Below, piece by piece: positions 54,373-61,938 of a stretch of DNA of 61,970 nucleotides. The DNA is taken from assembly GCA_902762955.1 (NCBI GenBank), contig CACWQH010000009.1, positions 1 through 61,970 of the forward strand, in the 5' to 3' direction. Source of the DNA: an uncultured Lachnospiraceae bacterium (lineage in GTDB: Bacteria; Bacillota; Clostridia; Lachnospirales; Lachnospiraceae). The stretch's first letter is position 1; each line of letters begins with the position of its first letter. The notes beneath the pieces are model-generated. The model was not told where the DNA came from, ran no database searches, and saw nothing but the letters and a program-made list of their open reading frames with translations. A program made the translations under genes and the position numbers.

Positions 54373-56756
54373 TAATATATCATTTCTTCCTTAATATTTA
54401 AAATACTCTCACGTGCTCCTACCATATCAATCAGATTGCCCTGATCATCAAGCTTTATTCCATATATTTCTATACCATTCATATCAATACCGCTTGCTCC
54501 GTATTCATATATTCTTTTTATATTTTCACCTGCCATATCATATGGCACAAATATCGCTGCATTCTCTATCACGAGAGTCTTCCATTCATCAGGCGAACCA
54601 TCACCATCACTATCAGCAATCAATTGATAATATGAACCAAATTCATCAAAGAGAAGCCATGCTGCACTTCCGGTCTTATATGTTATTCCGTCATCTCCTA
54701 AAAGTGTAATATCCGAGCGTGTCTCAAGTTCGGTTTCATTCGAAGTAACAGTAAACGTTGTTCCAAGAATAGTAAATGTACCGGCATCTATATAATCATA
54801 AAATCTGTCACCGGAAATCCGATACGGTGCAATTACTTTTCCGACCAGTATATATCCTGAACCCGTATCCGTTATATCAAAACGGTTCATATCATCTTCA
54901 ACACCAATCACATTTATATCAAATCTGCTGTACAAATCATGTCCGTATATTTTGCTTATATCAGGATTACCACCATATGTATTGGCATTATCCGAATTAG
55001 AAGTTTCGGTATTGGCATTCTCCTCTGTAGCTCCCGCCTCAGCATTATACTGTGTAAAGAGCTCATCATTTCCGTATGAACACTCAGGCACTTTACCATA
55101 CGGTCTTATACCGGGCACCTCCTCATAGTGCTCATTCCACCTGAAAGGTGCATCTTCTGCTGCCAGAATATCAAACTCAAGTTCAAATTTTTGAATTATG
55201 CCATTGAAATAAATATTTGCCTTTACTACAGGAAATGAGATATTAAAGTCGGTACATATCATACCATTGTCTCTTTCTGCGACCTCTAAATCTGCAAGTG
55301 CTCCTGCCTTGACTCCGGCACCTATTATATCCCATATCCAAAGGACATAAAGCTTGGCATCCAAGTTTACCGAAATCATCGCTTCTCCTTCAAATTTGGG
55401 TTGAATCGAAGGCACACCTGTAAAATCATAATCCTTAATGGATTTTATACCACTTCCCTGTTCCTGTCTTACACATACGCTTGTCGGAAGTGTTGCAACA
55501 ATCTCAAAATGTCCCTCTGCCGTAAGCTGAAGATATATTTCAAAATCAAGACTCACAAAACCCATTTCAAATGGAACATTGATATGTGCTATCGGTATCT
55601 TAAAATCATCCTCTCCTGTTTCAAGAGTGAAATCACCGGTTATCTCTGTATCCATATCAAGTCTGTATTCGGCATATTTTTTGCTGTCATCAAATTGAAA
55701 ATACGTTGTGTCCGCTGCTATCTTTATATCGGTAAATGCAATGGATAAAGATCCGGCTGCTTTATCATTAAGCTGAATCGGACTTAAATATTTGGCAGAT
55801 TCACCGTTTTCATTATTGGAAATCTCTATACCCAGGTATTTACCCTCAAATGTATCATTTTCCTCTACCGAAAGCTTAACCTCAAAGCCTTCTGAAGTAG
55901 TATCATAATTAAATGCTTCGCTTCCATTAGTTACAAACTGATTATTATCATAATCTACGGTATCATAACTTGCATCAGCCGCATAATTGACCGGAGCAAT
56001 CGTCTTACCGATAAGTTCCCCCTCTATCGCACCACTTTTTACTATATCCTCATAAGAAATGCTTGTTTTGTCTGATAAATCAAGCTCTGTAACTACATCA
56101 GATATCTCCGGCTGCGACATATGGCATGCACCGGATTCGTCAATAGAATCAACTTTTCCCGCTCTTTTACAGCCCATGCTGTCTGTATAGATGATTATAT
56201 CTCCCTGATTAACTACAGAATTATCCGCAAAGCTTACAACCGAGCCATCATCATTTACCGTAGCGACATTTGTCTCGTCAAGTTCCTTTACGCCATCCTG
56301 AAACTCTGCCTCACAATAATCGTCCATCCACAAATCATCGGTATAAATCTCATTATATCTGGCAAGGATTTCCTTACACTCATCCTGATTGAAATGCTTC
56401 TTATCATCATTTATAAGTCCGTAATCCTTTGCAAGCTTGTAATAATCCTCATCCGTATAGCTTCCTATATCATCTATAATTCTTTCATACTTATGTGTAC
56501 TGATAGTCTTCATGGCTGTTATAGCTATAAGCTTGTCGTCTGCTAAACTGTCTGCCTCATATCCGCTTGGAAGTACTATATCATCACAGCCTGTATGGTC
56601 TGCCAACATGCTAATCCACTCTGATGCTGTAACATAGTTCGAATCTGAAATCTTTTTTGATTTTTTCCCCGATAAAGAAATAACGATAGCAACTACTGCA
56701 ATTATTATACTTACACATATGCTGATTAGGATTAAGCATTTTTTCTTATTCATCAT
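54372..56756 (-). CDS. Large exported protein, translationally coupled to amrS
   Basis: A 794-residue protein with an N-terminal signal anchor (about 7-29, CLILISICVSIIIAVVAIVI). The next 110 residues (VTASEWISMLADHTGCDDIV, then KYERIIDDIGSYTDEDYYKL) look like degenerate SLH-type helical repeats. The rest is acidic and beta-rich, without a recognised domain, including Asp-rich calcium-like motifs such as DSDGDGSPDEW near the C-terminus. A three-copy 11-bp AT repeat lies upstream of the start, and GGGGAAGG precedes it. The TAATG overlap with amrS suggests a product modified by, or working with, AmmeMemoRadiSam. I know of no described link, so this is inference. Confidence 0.7.
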   Translation of the reverse strand: MMNKKKCLILISICVSIIIAVVAIVISLSGKKSKKISDSNYVTASEWISMLADHTGCDDIVLPSGYEADSLADDKLIAITAMKTISTHKYERIIDDIGSYTDEDYYKLAKDYGLINDDKKHFNQDECKEILARYNEIYTDDLWMDDYCEAEFQDGVKELDETNVATVNDDGSVVSFADNSVVNQGDIIIYTDSMGCKRAGKVDSIDESGACHMSQPEISDVVTELDLSDKTSISYEDIVKSGAIEGELIGKTIAPVNYAADASYDTVDYDNNQFVTNGSEAFNYDTTSEGFEVKLSVEENDTFEGKYLGIEISNNENGESAKYLSPIQLNDKAAGSLSIAFTDIKIAADTTYFQFDDSKKYAEYRLDMDTEITGDFTLETGEDDFKIPIAHINVPFEMGFVSLDFEIYLQLTAEGHFEIVATLPTSVCVRQEQGSGIKSIKDYDFTGVPSIQPKFEGEAMISVNLDAKLYVLWIWDIIGAGVKAGALADLEVAERDNGMICTDFNISFPVVKANIYFNGIIQKFELEFDILAAEDAPFRWNEHYEEVPGIRPYGKVPECSYGNDELFTQYNAEAGATEENANTETSNSDNANTYGGNPDISKIYGHDLYSRFDINVIGVEDDMNRFDITDTGSGYILVGKVIAPYRISGDRFYDYIDAGTFTILGTTFTVTSNETELETRSDITLLGDDGITYKTGSAAWLLFDEFGSYYQLIADSDGDGSPDEWKTLVIENAAIFVPYDMAGENIKRIYEYGASGIDMNGIEIYGIKLDDQGNLIDMVGARESILNIKEEMIY

Positions 56757-56779
56757 TTGAACCTTCCCCTAATACTTTC

Positions 56780-56812
56780 ATTTTATATTTATTTTATATT
56801 TATTTTATATTT
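56780..56812. repeat. Three exact 11-bp repeats upstream of the exported protein gene
   Basis: ATTTTATATTT occurs three times without a break. The 11-bp period keeps the A-tracts nearly on one face of the helix, so it may act as curved DNA or an UP-like element, or be slippage. Confidence 0.6.
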
Positions 56813-56842
56813 ACTTTAAATATCCATATTTACAATAATTGA

Positions 56843-56898
56843 GAGCAATGAACTACCCCATAAATGGAGTTAAGGGCAATGCACTATCCCATAAATGG
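56843..56898. repeat. Direct repeat around the end of the SPFH-like gene
   Basis: GAGCAATGAACTACCCCATA... (56843-56867) and 56874-56898 match in 22 of 25 bases at 31-base spacing. The second copy holds the final codons and stop of the zinc-ribbon gene, so the gene's tail appears duplicated. Confidence 0.6.
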
Positions 56899-57603
56899 TG
56901 CACCGCAATTACCGCAGAACTTTCCCGGAACAGTTACAGGGCTACCGCAGTTCGGGCAGAACTTAGGCATGGCCATACCAATCGGCTGAGGCTGCATAGT
57001 CTGCGGCTGCATAGTCTGTGGCTGTACCGGTTGCAGCTGTGGTTGTACCGGTTGAGGTTGCATCGGCTGTGGCTGTACCGGCATCACCTGTGGTTGTACC
57101 GGTTGTGGCTGCACCGCCTGTCCTGACGGTAAATTGCTCGCTGCATTCATCTGTGCGATAACCTCTTCTCTTGATAATCCACTTGTTTCCTGAGCTTCTT
57201 TAATTTTTTTCTCCAAATATCGGGCTTTCTCTTCATCAGACAAATTGGAAAATCTTTGTGCTTCCTGAAGCTTGGCAATCACATCTTTACTTTTGTCATC
57301 AAGAGCAAAAGACATAATATTTACATTATAATATATTCCGCTTGCCCTTAAAGCCTCAGTTGCATCTCTTGATACTTTTGCCGGAAGTTCATCCATTTCC
57401 TCAAATGTTGTTTTTCCGGAATACTTTCCTAAAACATCTATAATCTGTGTCATAGCTTTATTTTTTATGTACTCATCATTTCCTGTTTCTACACCGGCAT
57501 CTCCGATAAGCATACCAAAGAATCTAAGCCTGACAGGTAATGAATATGTACCTGATAGCATAAAAGGTACAGGTTCGGTTGATCCAAATTTAATATTGTT
57601 CAT
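56884..57603 (-). CDS. Shortened SPFH-like protein with PQ repeats and zinc ribbon
   Basis: A 239-residue protein. Residues 5-120 resemble the second half of the virion-core/SPFH domain: FGSTEPVPFMLSGTYSLPVR corresponds to FGAPQPIPFRV in the larger SPFH protein at 46981-48372, so about 130 N-terminal residues are absent. A tract of PQPV/QPQ/MQPQ repeats (about 160-210) follows, and one zinc ribbon (CPNCGSPVTVPGKFCGNCG). AAGGAG lies 8 bases before the ATG, so the short form is likely real, not a fragment. It starts 15 bases after a RelB-like gene. The DNA of the PQ tract is a degenerate GGYTGYRRY-type repeat. Confidence 0.75.
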   Translation of the reverse strand: MNNIKFGSTEPVPFMLSGTYSLPVRLRFFGMLIGDAGVETGNDEYIKNKAMTQIIDVLGKYSGKTTFEEMDELPAKVSRDATEALRASGIYYNVNIMSFALDDKSKDVIAKLQEAQRFSNLSDEEKARYLEKKIKEAQETSGLSREEVIAQMNAASNLPSGQAVQPQPVQPQVMPVQPQPMQPQPVQPQLQPVQPQTMQPQTMQPQPIGMAMPKFCPNCGSPVTVPGKFCGNCGAPFMG

Positions 57604-57618
57604 GTGCTAATCTCCTTT

Positions 57619-57816
57619 TTATTTTATTTCATTTTCAGATAATGGTCTATATATGTCGTCATTTCTCCTTATTTCAAAAGGAAATCCATTTGTAGCAAGA
57701 GCCTGTGTCAAAAATATCCTTATCGCCGTCGTAGTATCTGTTCCAAGAGATTTAAACAGAATGTCTGATTTGTTTTTTAATTCATCATCTACTCTTACCT
57801 GTATTACACTTGACAT
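57619..57816 (-). CDS. RelB/DinJ-family antitoxin-like protein, no toxin nearby
   Basis: A 65-residue protein starting at MSSVIQVRVDDELK (AAAGG about 8 bases before the ATG). The ribbon-helix-helix (IQVRVDDELKNKSDILFKSL) and following TTTAIRIFLTQALATNGFPF match RelB/DinJ antitoxins. No RelE/YafQ-like toxin gene lies on either side: the SPFH-like gene follows after 15 bases, and the preceding gap has no open frame of toxin size. It may be an orphan that regulates the SPFH-like gene or a distant toxin. Confidence 0.85.
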   Translation of the reverse strand: MSSVIQVRVDDELKNKSDILFKSLGTDTTTAIRIFLTQALATNGFPFEIRRNDDIYRPLSENEIK

Positions 57817-57947
57817 AATAATAACCTTTACTATTTTGTAATGCAATTATAATACAAATCTAATACAAATGCCATTCTTTTAAAAATATACCGGAAAAGG
57901 TACTTCCGATAGACGGTTGCCTAAGATAAATTATACGTTTAAAAAAC

Positions 57948-57975
57948 AATCGCAACTTTCTCAGGCTCGGCGATT
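57948..57975 (-). terminator. Terminator after the lipoprotein gene
   Basis: AATCGC/GCGATT arms are followed on the minus strand by GTTTTTT and on the plus strand by seven T. It lies 39 bases after the lipoprotein stop codon. Confidence 0.6.
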
Positions 57976-58013
57976 TTTTTTATCTTTATAAATTCCCATT
58001 GCGACATACTTAA

Positions 58014-59651
58014 TTATAATGCGTAATCTAAATATATCTCGACAATAACTCCATCTTTTACTTTTATTCCAAGAAAGAAAGAAGCTTCACCCATTGTAAG
58101 ACCTATTTTATCCAATGTATCATAATCATTTCTTCGTTCCTGCTGACACTTACATATATAATCATAAGTCGTAATACCTTCTATATTTCCTTCAAATTTA
58201 CTGTACCATCTACAATCTGAGGCAATAGGATAACTGATTTCAAAAGACTGCAAACTATCGTCTTCAAGCTTTGGCGCATTGTCTGCAACAACATCCAGCC
58301 TACCATCTTTAAACTCAAACTTTGTCACTTGATACATTAAAGGCTCATATGTTTCAAGACCATAATCAAGAATCGCTTGTTTAAATTGACTATAATTATA
58401 AGAATTATAATACCCTTCGTATGTTTTTATCTCTTTAATCTCTCCCTTAGCATACTCGCTACTAAATGCATTGACAGCTTCGTCATAGGAACTATAGTCC
58501 TTACCATTAACCTTATATGAGCATAATTCTGAATTTGTATATACATCCTGCCCATCTGAACCGCTTGAGCTCCAGTCATCATCAAGAATTATCTCAAGCT
58601 GATTGGATGCTGACCACGAACCTGATTCTTCAAAATATTTATATTCAGTTATAGTTCTATCATCTACCTGCTGAAAAGCCCCACTTACTATATAAATGTT
58701 TCCGTTATCTCCTTCATATACAGGATATCCATATCCCAAACTGTTAAGCTTATTAAACTTATCAAGGTAATAAACTTCTCTACCACCATCAACATCTTCC
58801 ATAATAACTTCAGGAATATTATCACAATTAGGGTCAAATATATAATAATCTGTATATTCATCATCAAAAAATTCATGGCTATTGTAATATGCTTCCTTCC
58901 AAGCCTCGTCTTCGGAAAATGTTTCTTCGTCTGAAATACCTACGAGTGCCTTATATGCATCATACATGCTAGTGTATTTTATACCATCATCCAATAAGCT
59001 AGTAAAATCTCCCAGCGATGATATATATGCATCATATTCATCTTTGCTTACTTCCTTGCTATTTTCTACGCTACCAAGATAATACGTTTTATTTTCTGTG
59101 TAATTTCCATCCGTATCTCTAACAGGATTATAATAAGCTACAACCTCCACCTGCTCACTTGACAGTCTTCCATAATAGTCTTCTCTATACATCCCACCAT
59201 ATCGAAAATATCCTTGTCTCTCAACATAATCGAAAAATGTAGCACTTGAATAACATAGTTGCACAACCTCTCCATTATGATATGAAAGTGCTAAACAACC
59301 ATTTCCCGGAACCATTACTAATTCCGGAATGTCATCATCATCGATATACACAAATTCATAACTTGTAATTTCGCCATATGAGCCATCATTAAGATACTCT
59401 TCATACGCCACATATGCCAGTTCCTCAGGGGTGTTCGGCTCTGTTCTGAAATCGTCTAATATCGTATCCTCTGCATCTTCTTTTATCAACGTTTCCTTTT
59501 TATCATCTTTATTTTTAAAAAGATCAATATCTGCACCGGACTCTGTATTATTCTTATATGATTCAGATTTATCATCTGTTTTTCCACAGCCGCTTAAAGA
59601 AGATATCATCATAACTGATAATATTACTCCAAATAAAAACTTCTTAATCAT
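58014..59651 (-). CDS. Lipoprotein of unknown function
   Basis: A 545-residue exported lipoprotein: MIKKFLFGVILSVMMISSLS then the lipobox LSGC, with Cys at residue 22. A polar linker (about 23-70) is followed by an acidic, aromatic-rich body. Recurring segments such as YEEYLNDGSYGEITSYEFVY, DDDIPELVMVPG and NCDNIPEVIMED suggest two diverged copies of a domain of the kind seen in Clostridial DUF-type lipoproteins; I cannot name it. No metal or catalytic motif is evident. It is a single gene with a terminator behind it. Confidence 0.75.
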   Translation of the reverse strand: MIKKFLFGVILSVMMISSLSGCGKTDDKSESYKNNTESGADIDLFKNKDDKKETLIKEDAEDTILDDFRTEPNTPEELAYVAYEEYLNDGSYGEITSYEFVYIDDDDIPELVMVPGNGCLALSYHNGEVVQLCYSSATFFDYVERQGYFRYGGMYREDYYGRLSSEQVEVVAYYNPVRDTDGNYTENKTYYLGSVENSKEVSKDEYDAYISSLGDFTSLLDDGIKYTSMYDAYKALVGISDEETFSEDEAWKEAYYNSHEFFDDEYTDYYIFDPNCDNIPEVIMEDVDGGREVYYLDKFNKLNSLGYGYPVYEGDNGNIYIVSGAFQQVDDRTITEYKYFEESGSWSASNQLEIILDDDWSSSGSDGQDVYTNSELCSYKVNGKDYSSYDEAVNAFSSEYAKGEIKEIKTYEGYYNSYNYSQFKQAILDYGLETYEPLMYQVTKFEFKDGRLDVVADNAPKLEDDSLQSFEISYPIASDCRWYSKFEGNIEGITTYDYICKCQQERRNDYDTLDKIGLTMGEASFFLGIKVKDGVIVEIYLDYAL

Positions 59652-59756
59652 CTTAAAATACTCCTTCTTAACAAATCATAACTCCAATATTATAACATTT
59701 TTACCATACTCTTCAATAAAAAACATCTCTAATCATATATTAAATATAAAATAAAA

Positions 59757-59784
59757 GATGCCTACCGGTACAATGATAGACATC
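59757..59784 (-). terminator. Terminator after the SHOCT-domain gene
   Basis: GATGCCTACC and GATAGACATC arms (10 bp with G-U pairs) and an 8-base loop are followed on the minus strand by TTTTATTTTAT. Confidence 0.7.
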
Positions 59785-59791
59785 CAATTAT

Positions 59792-60586
59792 TTATTGCAA
59801 AAGTCTGGTCTTTGCATTTTCAAACTCTTCTTGTGAAATTGCTCCTGCATCTAAAAGCTGTTTATATTTCAATATTTCATCGGCACTTGATGGCAATGGC
59901 TGTGAAACTGATTGAGCAAACTGCGGTTGATTAGCAACATAATTATCTTTTGCTAATCTAAGTGCATTCTGGAACTTTTGTATCTCTTGCGGATTATATG
60001 CAGATATAGGAAATGCAATTTTTCCTCCTGCATATTCAATCTCAAAAACCTTAATTCTAAAGAAGAAAAATAATATAAGGAATACTCCACCTACAATAGC
60101 TACAACAAGTGCAAGCATTAAACCATCAACATCTCCTGCACTTCCTGACAAAAGTGCAAAGATTAAAGCTGCAATCTCTGCCAATATTCCAATAATTAGA
60201 AAAGCAATTAATCTAATCTGGAAAAATCCTGTTCCTGTAATATCCTTAACATCTAAAGTTCGTTGTTCCTTTGTAGACTTATAATGTCCACCATTCTTGG
60301 TAAAGCATTTACCCTTAAAATAAACTCGTTTATCAGTTAAGGCACAAAATCCCTTTTCTAATATACCCATAGTTAAAAAATTCTGTAAATATGCACCACC
60401 TAAAACACCTAGTGTTTCTTCTGATTGATCTGCATATAAGCTTTTCAAATTTTTCGCCTGTCGTGGCATAACTTGCGGCTGCTGTTGATAAGGCATTTGC
60501 TGATACTGTACACCTAAATTCATACCACAATTTGGGCATTGCATTGTTCCATTTTGTAGATTGGCTCCACAATTATTACATATCAT
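59792..60586 (-). CDS. Zinc-ribbon, PH-like and SHOCT-domain membrane protein
   Basis: A 264-residue protein. A zinc ribbon opens it (CNNCGANLQNGTMQCPNCG), then a Gln/Pro-rich linker, a PH-like part (GFCALTDKRVYFKGKCFTKN, about 80-115) and two membrane helices (about 122-150 and 158-180). A further domain (EIEYAGGKIAFPIS) follows, and the C-terminal SHOCT motif is EILKYKQLLDAGAISQEEFE. SHOCT ends regulate oligomer formation in several small membrane proteins. The gene is divergent from an XRE gene with paired palindromes between, so that XRE protein may control it. Confidence 0.8.
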   Translation of the reverse strand: MICNNCGANLQNGTMQCPNCGMNLGVQYQQMPYQQQPQVMPRQAKNLKSLYADQSEETLGVLGGAYLQNFLTMGILEKGFCALTDKRVYFKGKCFTKNGGHYKSTKEQRTLDVKDITGTGFFQIRLIAFLIIGILAEIAALIFALLSGSAGDVDGLMLALVVAIVGGVFLILFFFFRIKVFEIEYAGGKIAFPISAYNPQEIQKFQNALRLAKDNYVANQPQFAQSVSQPLPSSADEILKYKQLLDAGAISQEEFENAKTRLLQ

Positions 60587-60706
60587 CTTGTTAATTATCC
60601 TCCGTTTTTTATTTTAATTAGTAAAAATTGTATATAATTCCCATCTTATATTAATAATTCCTAATATACCGTTATATACACTTATCCCAAATCATATAAC
60701 CCACTA

Positions 60707-60733
60707 TCACTTTTGTGACTAACACTTCTGTGA
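60707..60733. promoter_or_regulatory. Two tandem palindromes between divergent genes
   Basis: TCAC-TTTT-GTGA (60707-60718) and ACAC-TTCT-GTGA (60722-60733) lie 15 bases apart, centre to centre, between the SHOCT gene and the XRE gene. They resemble paired operator sites and share the TCAC/GTGA half-sites with the palindrome at 38102-38120. The rest of the 60587-60793 gap is AT-rich. Confidence 0.5.
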
Positions 60734-60793
60734 GTTATTTTTCTGTTAACCATTATATATGATTAATCAAGATAAGTAAAGGAGTTTTTCTAT

Positions 60794-61015
60794 ATGGAAA
60801 CCTATGGAGATATACATTTTAGAATAAATGAAATATTGACCGAAAGGGGCATAAGTAAAAACAAAATATGTAAAGATCTTGATATTCCTCGAACCAATTT
60901 TAATAAATACTGTCGTGATGGTGTCACTCGTCTTGATACAGGAATGTTATGTAAATTATGCTACTACTTAAATATAGATATGGGCGAATTAATAGAATAT
61001 AAACGTCCCGAATAA
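60794..61015 (+). CDS. XRE-family HTH regulator, small
   Basis: A 73-residue protein made of one HTH domain: FRINEILTERGISKNKICKD, LDIPRTNFNKYCRDGVTRLD, then LCKLCYYLNIDMGELIEYK. It resembles the Cro/C1-type short regulators of Clostridia and phages. AAAGGAG lies about 9 bases before the ATG. It is the only plus-strand gene in the last 10 kb and lies between the SHOCT gene and the tRNA cluster terminator. Confidence 0.88.
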   Translation: METYGDIHFRINEILTERGISKNKICKDLDIPRTNFNKYCRDGVTRLDTGMLCKLCYYLNIDMGELIEYKRPE

Positions 61016-61063
61016 TCTGAAAATATTATTATAATTATGCTCCTTTTTAGTAATTAAAAAAAA

Positions 61064-61094
61064 CCTGAGATAAGTAAAATTAACTCTTCTCAGG
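61064..61094. terminator. Bidirectional terminator between XRE gene and tRNA cluster
   Basis: CCTGAGA/TCTCAGG arms with extra pairs inside are followed by TTTTTTTT on the minus strand, ending the rRNA-tRNA transcript, and by GATTTTTCC on the plus strand. Confidence 0.8.
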
Positions 61095-61115
61095 GATTTT
61101 TCCTTTAAAAAAGTA

Positions 61116-61201
61116 TGCCGGCGACCGGAATCGAACCGGTACGGGAGATTAGTCCCGCAGGATTTTAAGTCCTGTGCGTCTGCCAGTTCCGCCACGCCGG
61201 C
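61116..61201 (-). tRNA. tRNA-Leu (anticodon TAA)
   Basis: An 86-base class II tRNA. The acceptor GCCGGCG/CGCCGGC is perfect, the discriminator is A, the anticodon loop is CTTAAAA, a long variable arm is present, and the T-arm has GGTTCGATTCC. CCA is not encoded. Confidence 0.95.
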
Positions 61202-61229
61202 AAAATTTGTAACATATTTAATTGTTTAG

Positions 61230-61303
61230 CGACCCGGATGGGGATCGAACCCACGACCTCCGCCGTGACAGGGCGGCGCTCTAACCAGCTGAGCCACCGG
61301 GCC
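61230..61303 (-). tRNA. tRNA-Asp (anticodon GTC)
   Basis: A 74-base tRNA with acceptor GGCCCGG/CCGGGTC (one G-U), anticodon context CCCTGTCACGG, T-arm GGGTTCGATCCC and discriminator G, as expected for Asp. Confidence 0.95.
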
Positions 61304-61331
61304 TTATATAGGATATAACCTATATAAAAAG

Positions 61332-61405
61332 TGGACGTTCAGGGACTCGAACCCCGGACCGATCGGTTATGAGCCGATTGCTCTAACCAGCTGAGCTAAA
61401 CGTCC
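61332..61405 (-). tRNA. tRNA with CAT anticodon (tRNA-Ile2 or elongator tRNA-Met)
   Basis: A 74-base tRNA with acceptor GGACGTT/AACGTCC, anticodon context GGCTCATAACC and discriminator A. The GGCTCATAACC loop and GGAC start resemble the lysidine-modified Ile2 tRNA of Firmicutes more than the initiator. Sequence alone cannot decide between Ile2 and elongator Met. Confidence 0.9.
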
Positions 61406-61432
61406 ATATTTTAATTATATTTTATTATTGAG

Positions 61433-61505
61433 AGCCGACGATCGGAATCGAACCGATAACCTGCTGATTACAAGTCAGCTGCTCTGCCAATTGAGCCACA
61501 TCGGC
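61433..61505 (-). tRNA. tRNA-Thr (anticodon TGT)
   Basis: A 73-base tRNA with acceptor GCCGATG/CGTCGGC (one G-U), anticodon context GACTTGTAATC, T-arm GGTTCGATTCC and discriminator T. Confidence 0.95.
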
Positions 61506-61526
61506 ATGTATGCTTTTATGTGGTAG

Positions 61527-61598
61527 TGACCCGGACGGGAATCGAACCCGTGTTACCGCCGTGAAAGGGCGATGTCTTAACCGCTTGACCACCGGGCC
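61527..61598 (-). tRNA. tRNA-Glu (anticodon TTC)
   Basis: A 72-base tRNA with acceptor GGCCCGG/CCGGGTC (one G-U), D-arm GTCAAGCGGTTAAGAC, anticodon context CCCTTTCACGG and discriminator A. Confidence 0.95.
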
Positions 61599-61605
61599 AA
61601 ATAAG

Positions 61606-61677
61606 CTCCCCGAGTAGGGCTCGAACCTACAACAACTCGGTTAACAGCCGAGTGCTCTACCATTGAGCTATCGAGGA
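61606..61677 (-). tRNA. tRNA-Asn (anticodon GTT)
   Basis: A 72-base tRNA with acceptor TCCTCGA/TCGGGGA (one G-U), anticodon context GGCTGTTAACC, T-arm GGTTCGAGCCC and discriminator G. It is the first intact tRNA after the 23S gene. Confidence 0.95.
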
Positions 61678-61713
61678 ATATTAAATTATAAAGTCAATCC
61701 TCCATCAAAACTG

Positions 61714-61854
61714 GGAACTCGCCGCAACACTCATACCATTGAGCTGTCAAGGATATATATCAAATATACCCTACCTCAATCTAGGAACTCGCCGCAGTGC
61801 TCTACCACCCAGCTATCGAGGAATATAATATAATATAATGAGCTATCGAGGATA
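61714..61854 (-). pseudogene. Decayed tandem fragments of tRNA-Asn
   Basis: Three pieces of the tRNA-Asn 5' half (acceptor plus D-arm; TCCTCGATAGCTCAATGG in the intact gene) occur at about 61722-61753 (TCCTTGACAGCTCAATGG), 61797-61823 (TTCCTCGATAGCTGGGTGG) and 61838-61854 (ATCCTCGATAGCTCAT). Two are followed by the same 13 bases (TGCGGCGAGTTCC on the minus strand) at 70-base spacing. None can form a complete tRNA. The 261-base stretch between the intact tRNA-Asn and the 23S end contains these pieces, an AT repeat and the 23S flank. Confidence 0.7.
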
Positions 61855-61938
61855 ACCCACAAAGGTTTGTAAACCTTCAGAACTTCACACAGAAAGCCTT
61901 GCCTTCCTTAACAATCACCCGTCTTCGTAAGAAACCTC

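Noticed and set aside
56990-57120. CRISPR-like repeats near 57 kb
   Set aside because: The short GGCTGTACCGG-type repeats encode the PQ tract of a protein in frame and lack unique spacers.
57817-58013. A RelE-type toxin gene next to the RelB-like gene
   Set aside because: The gap is under 200 bases, holds a terminator and has no open frame of toxin size.
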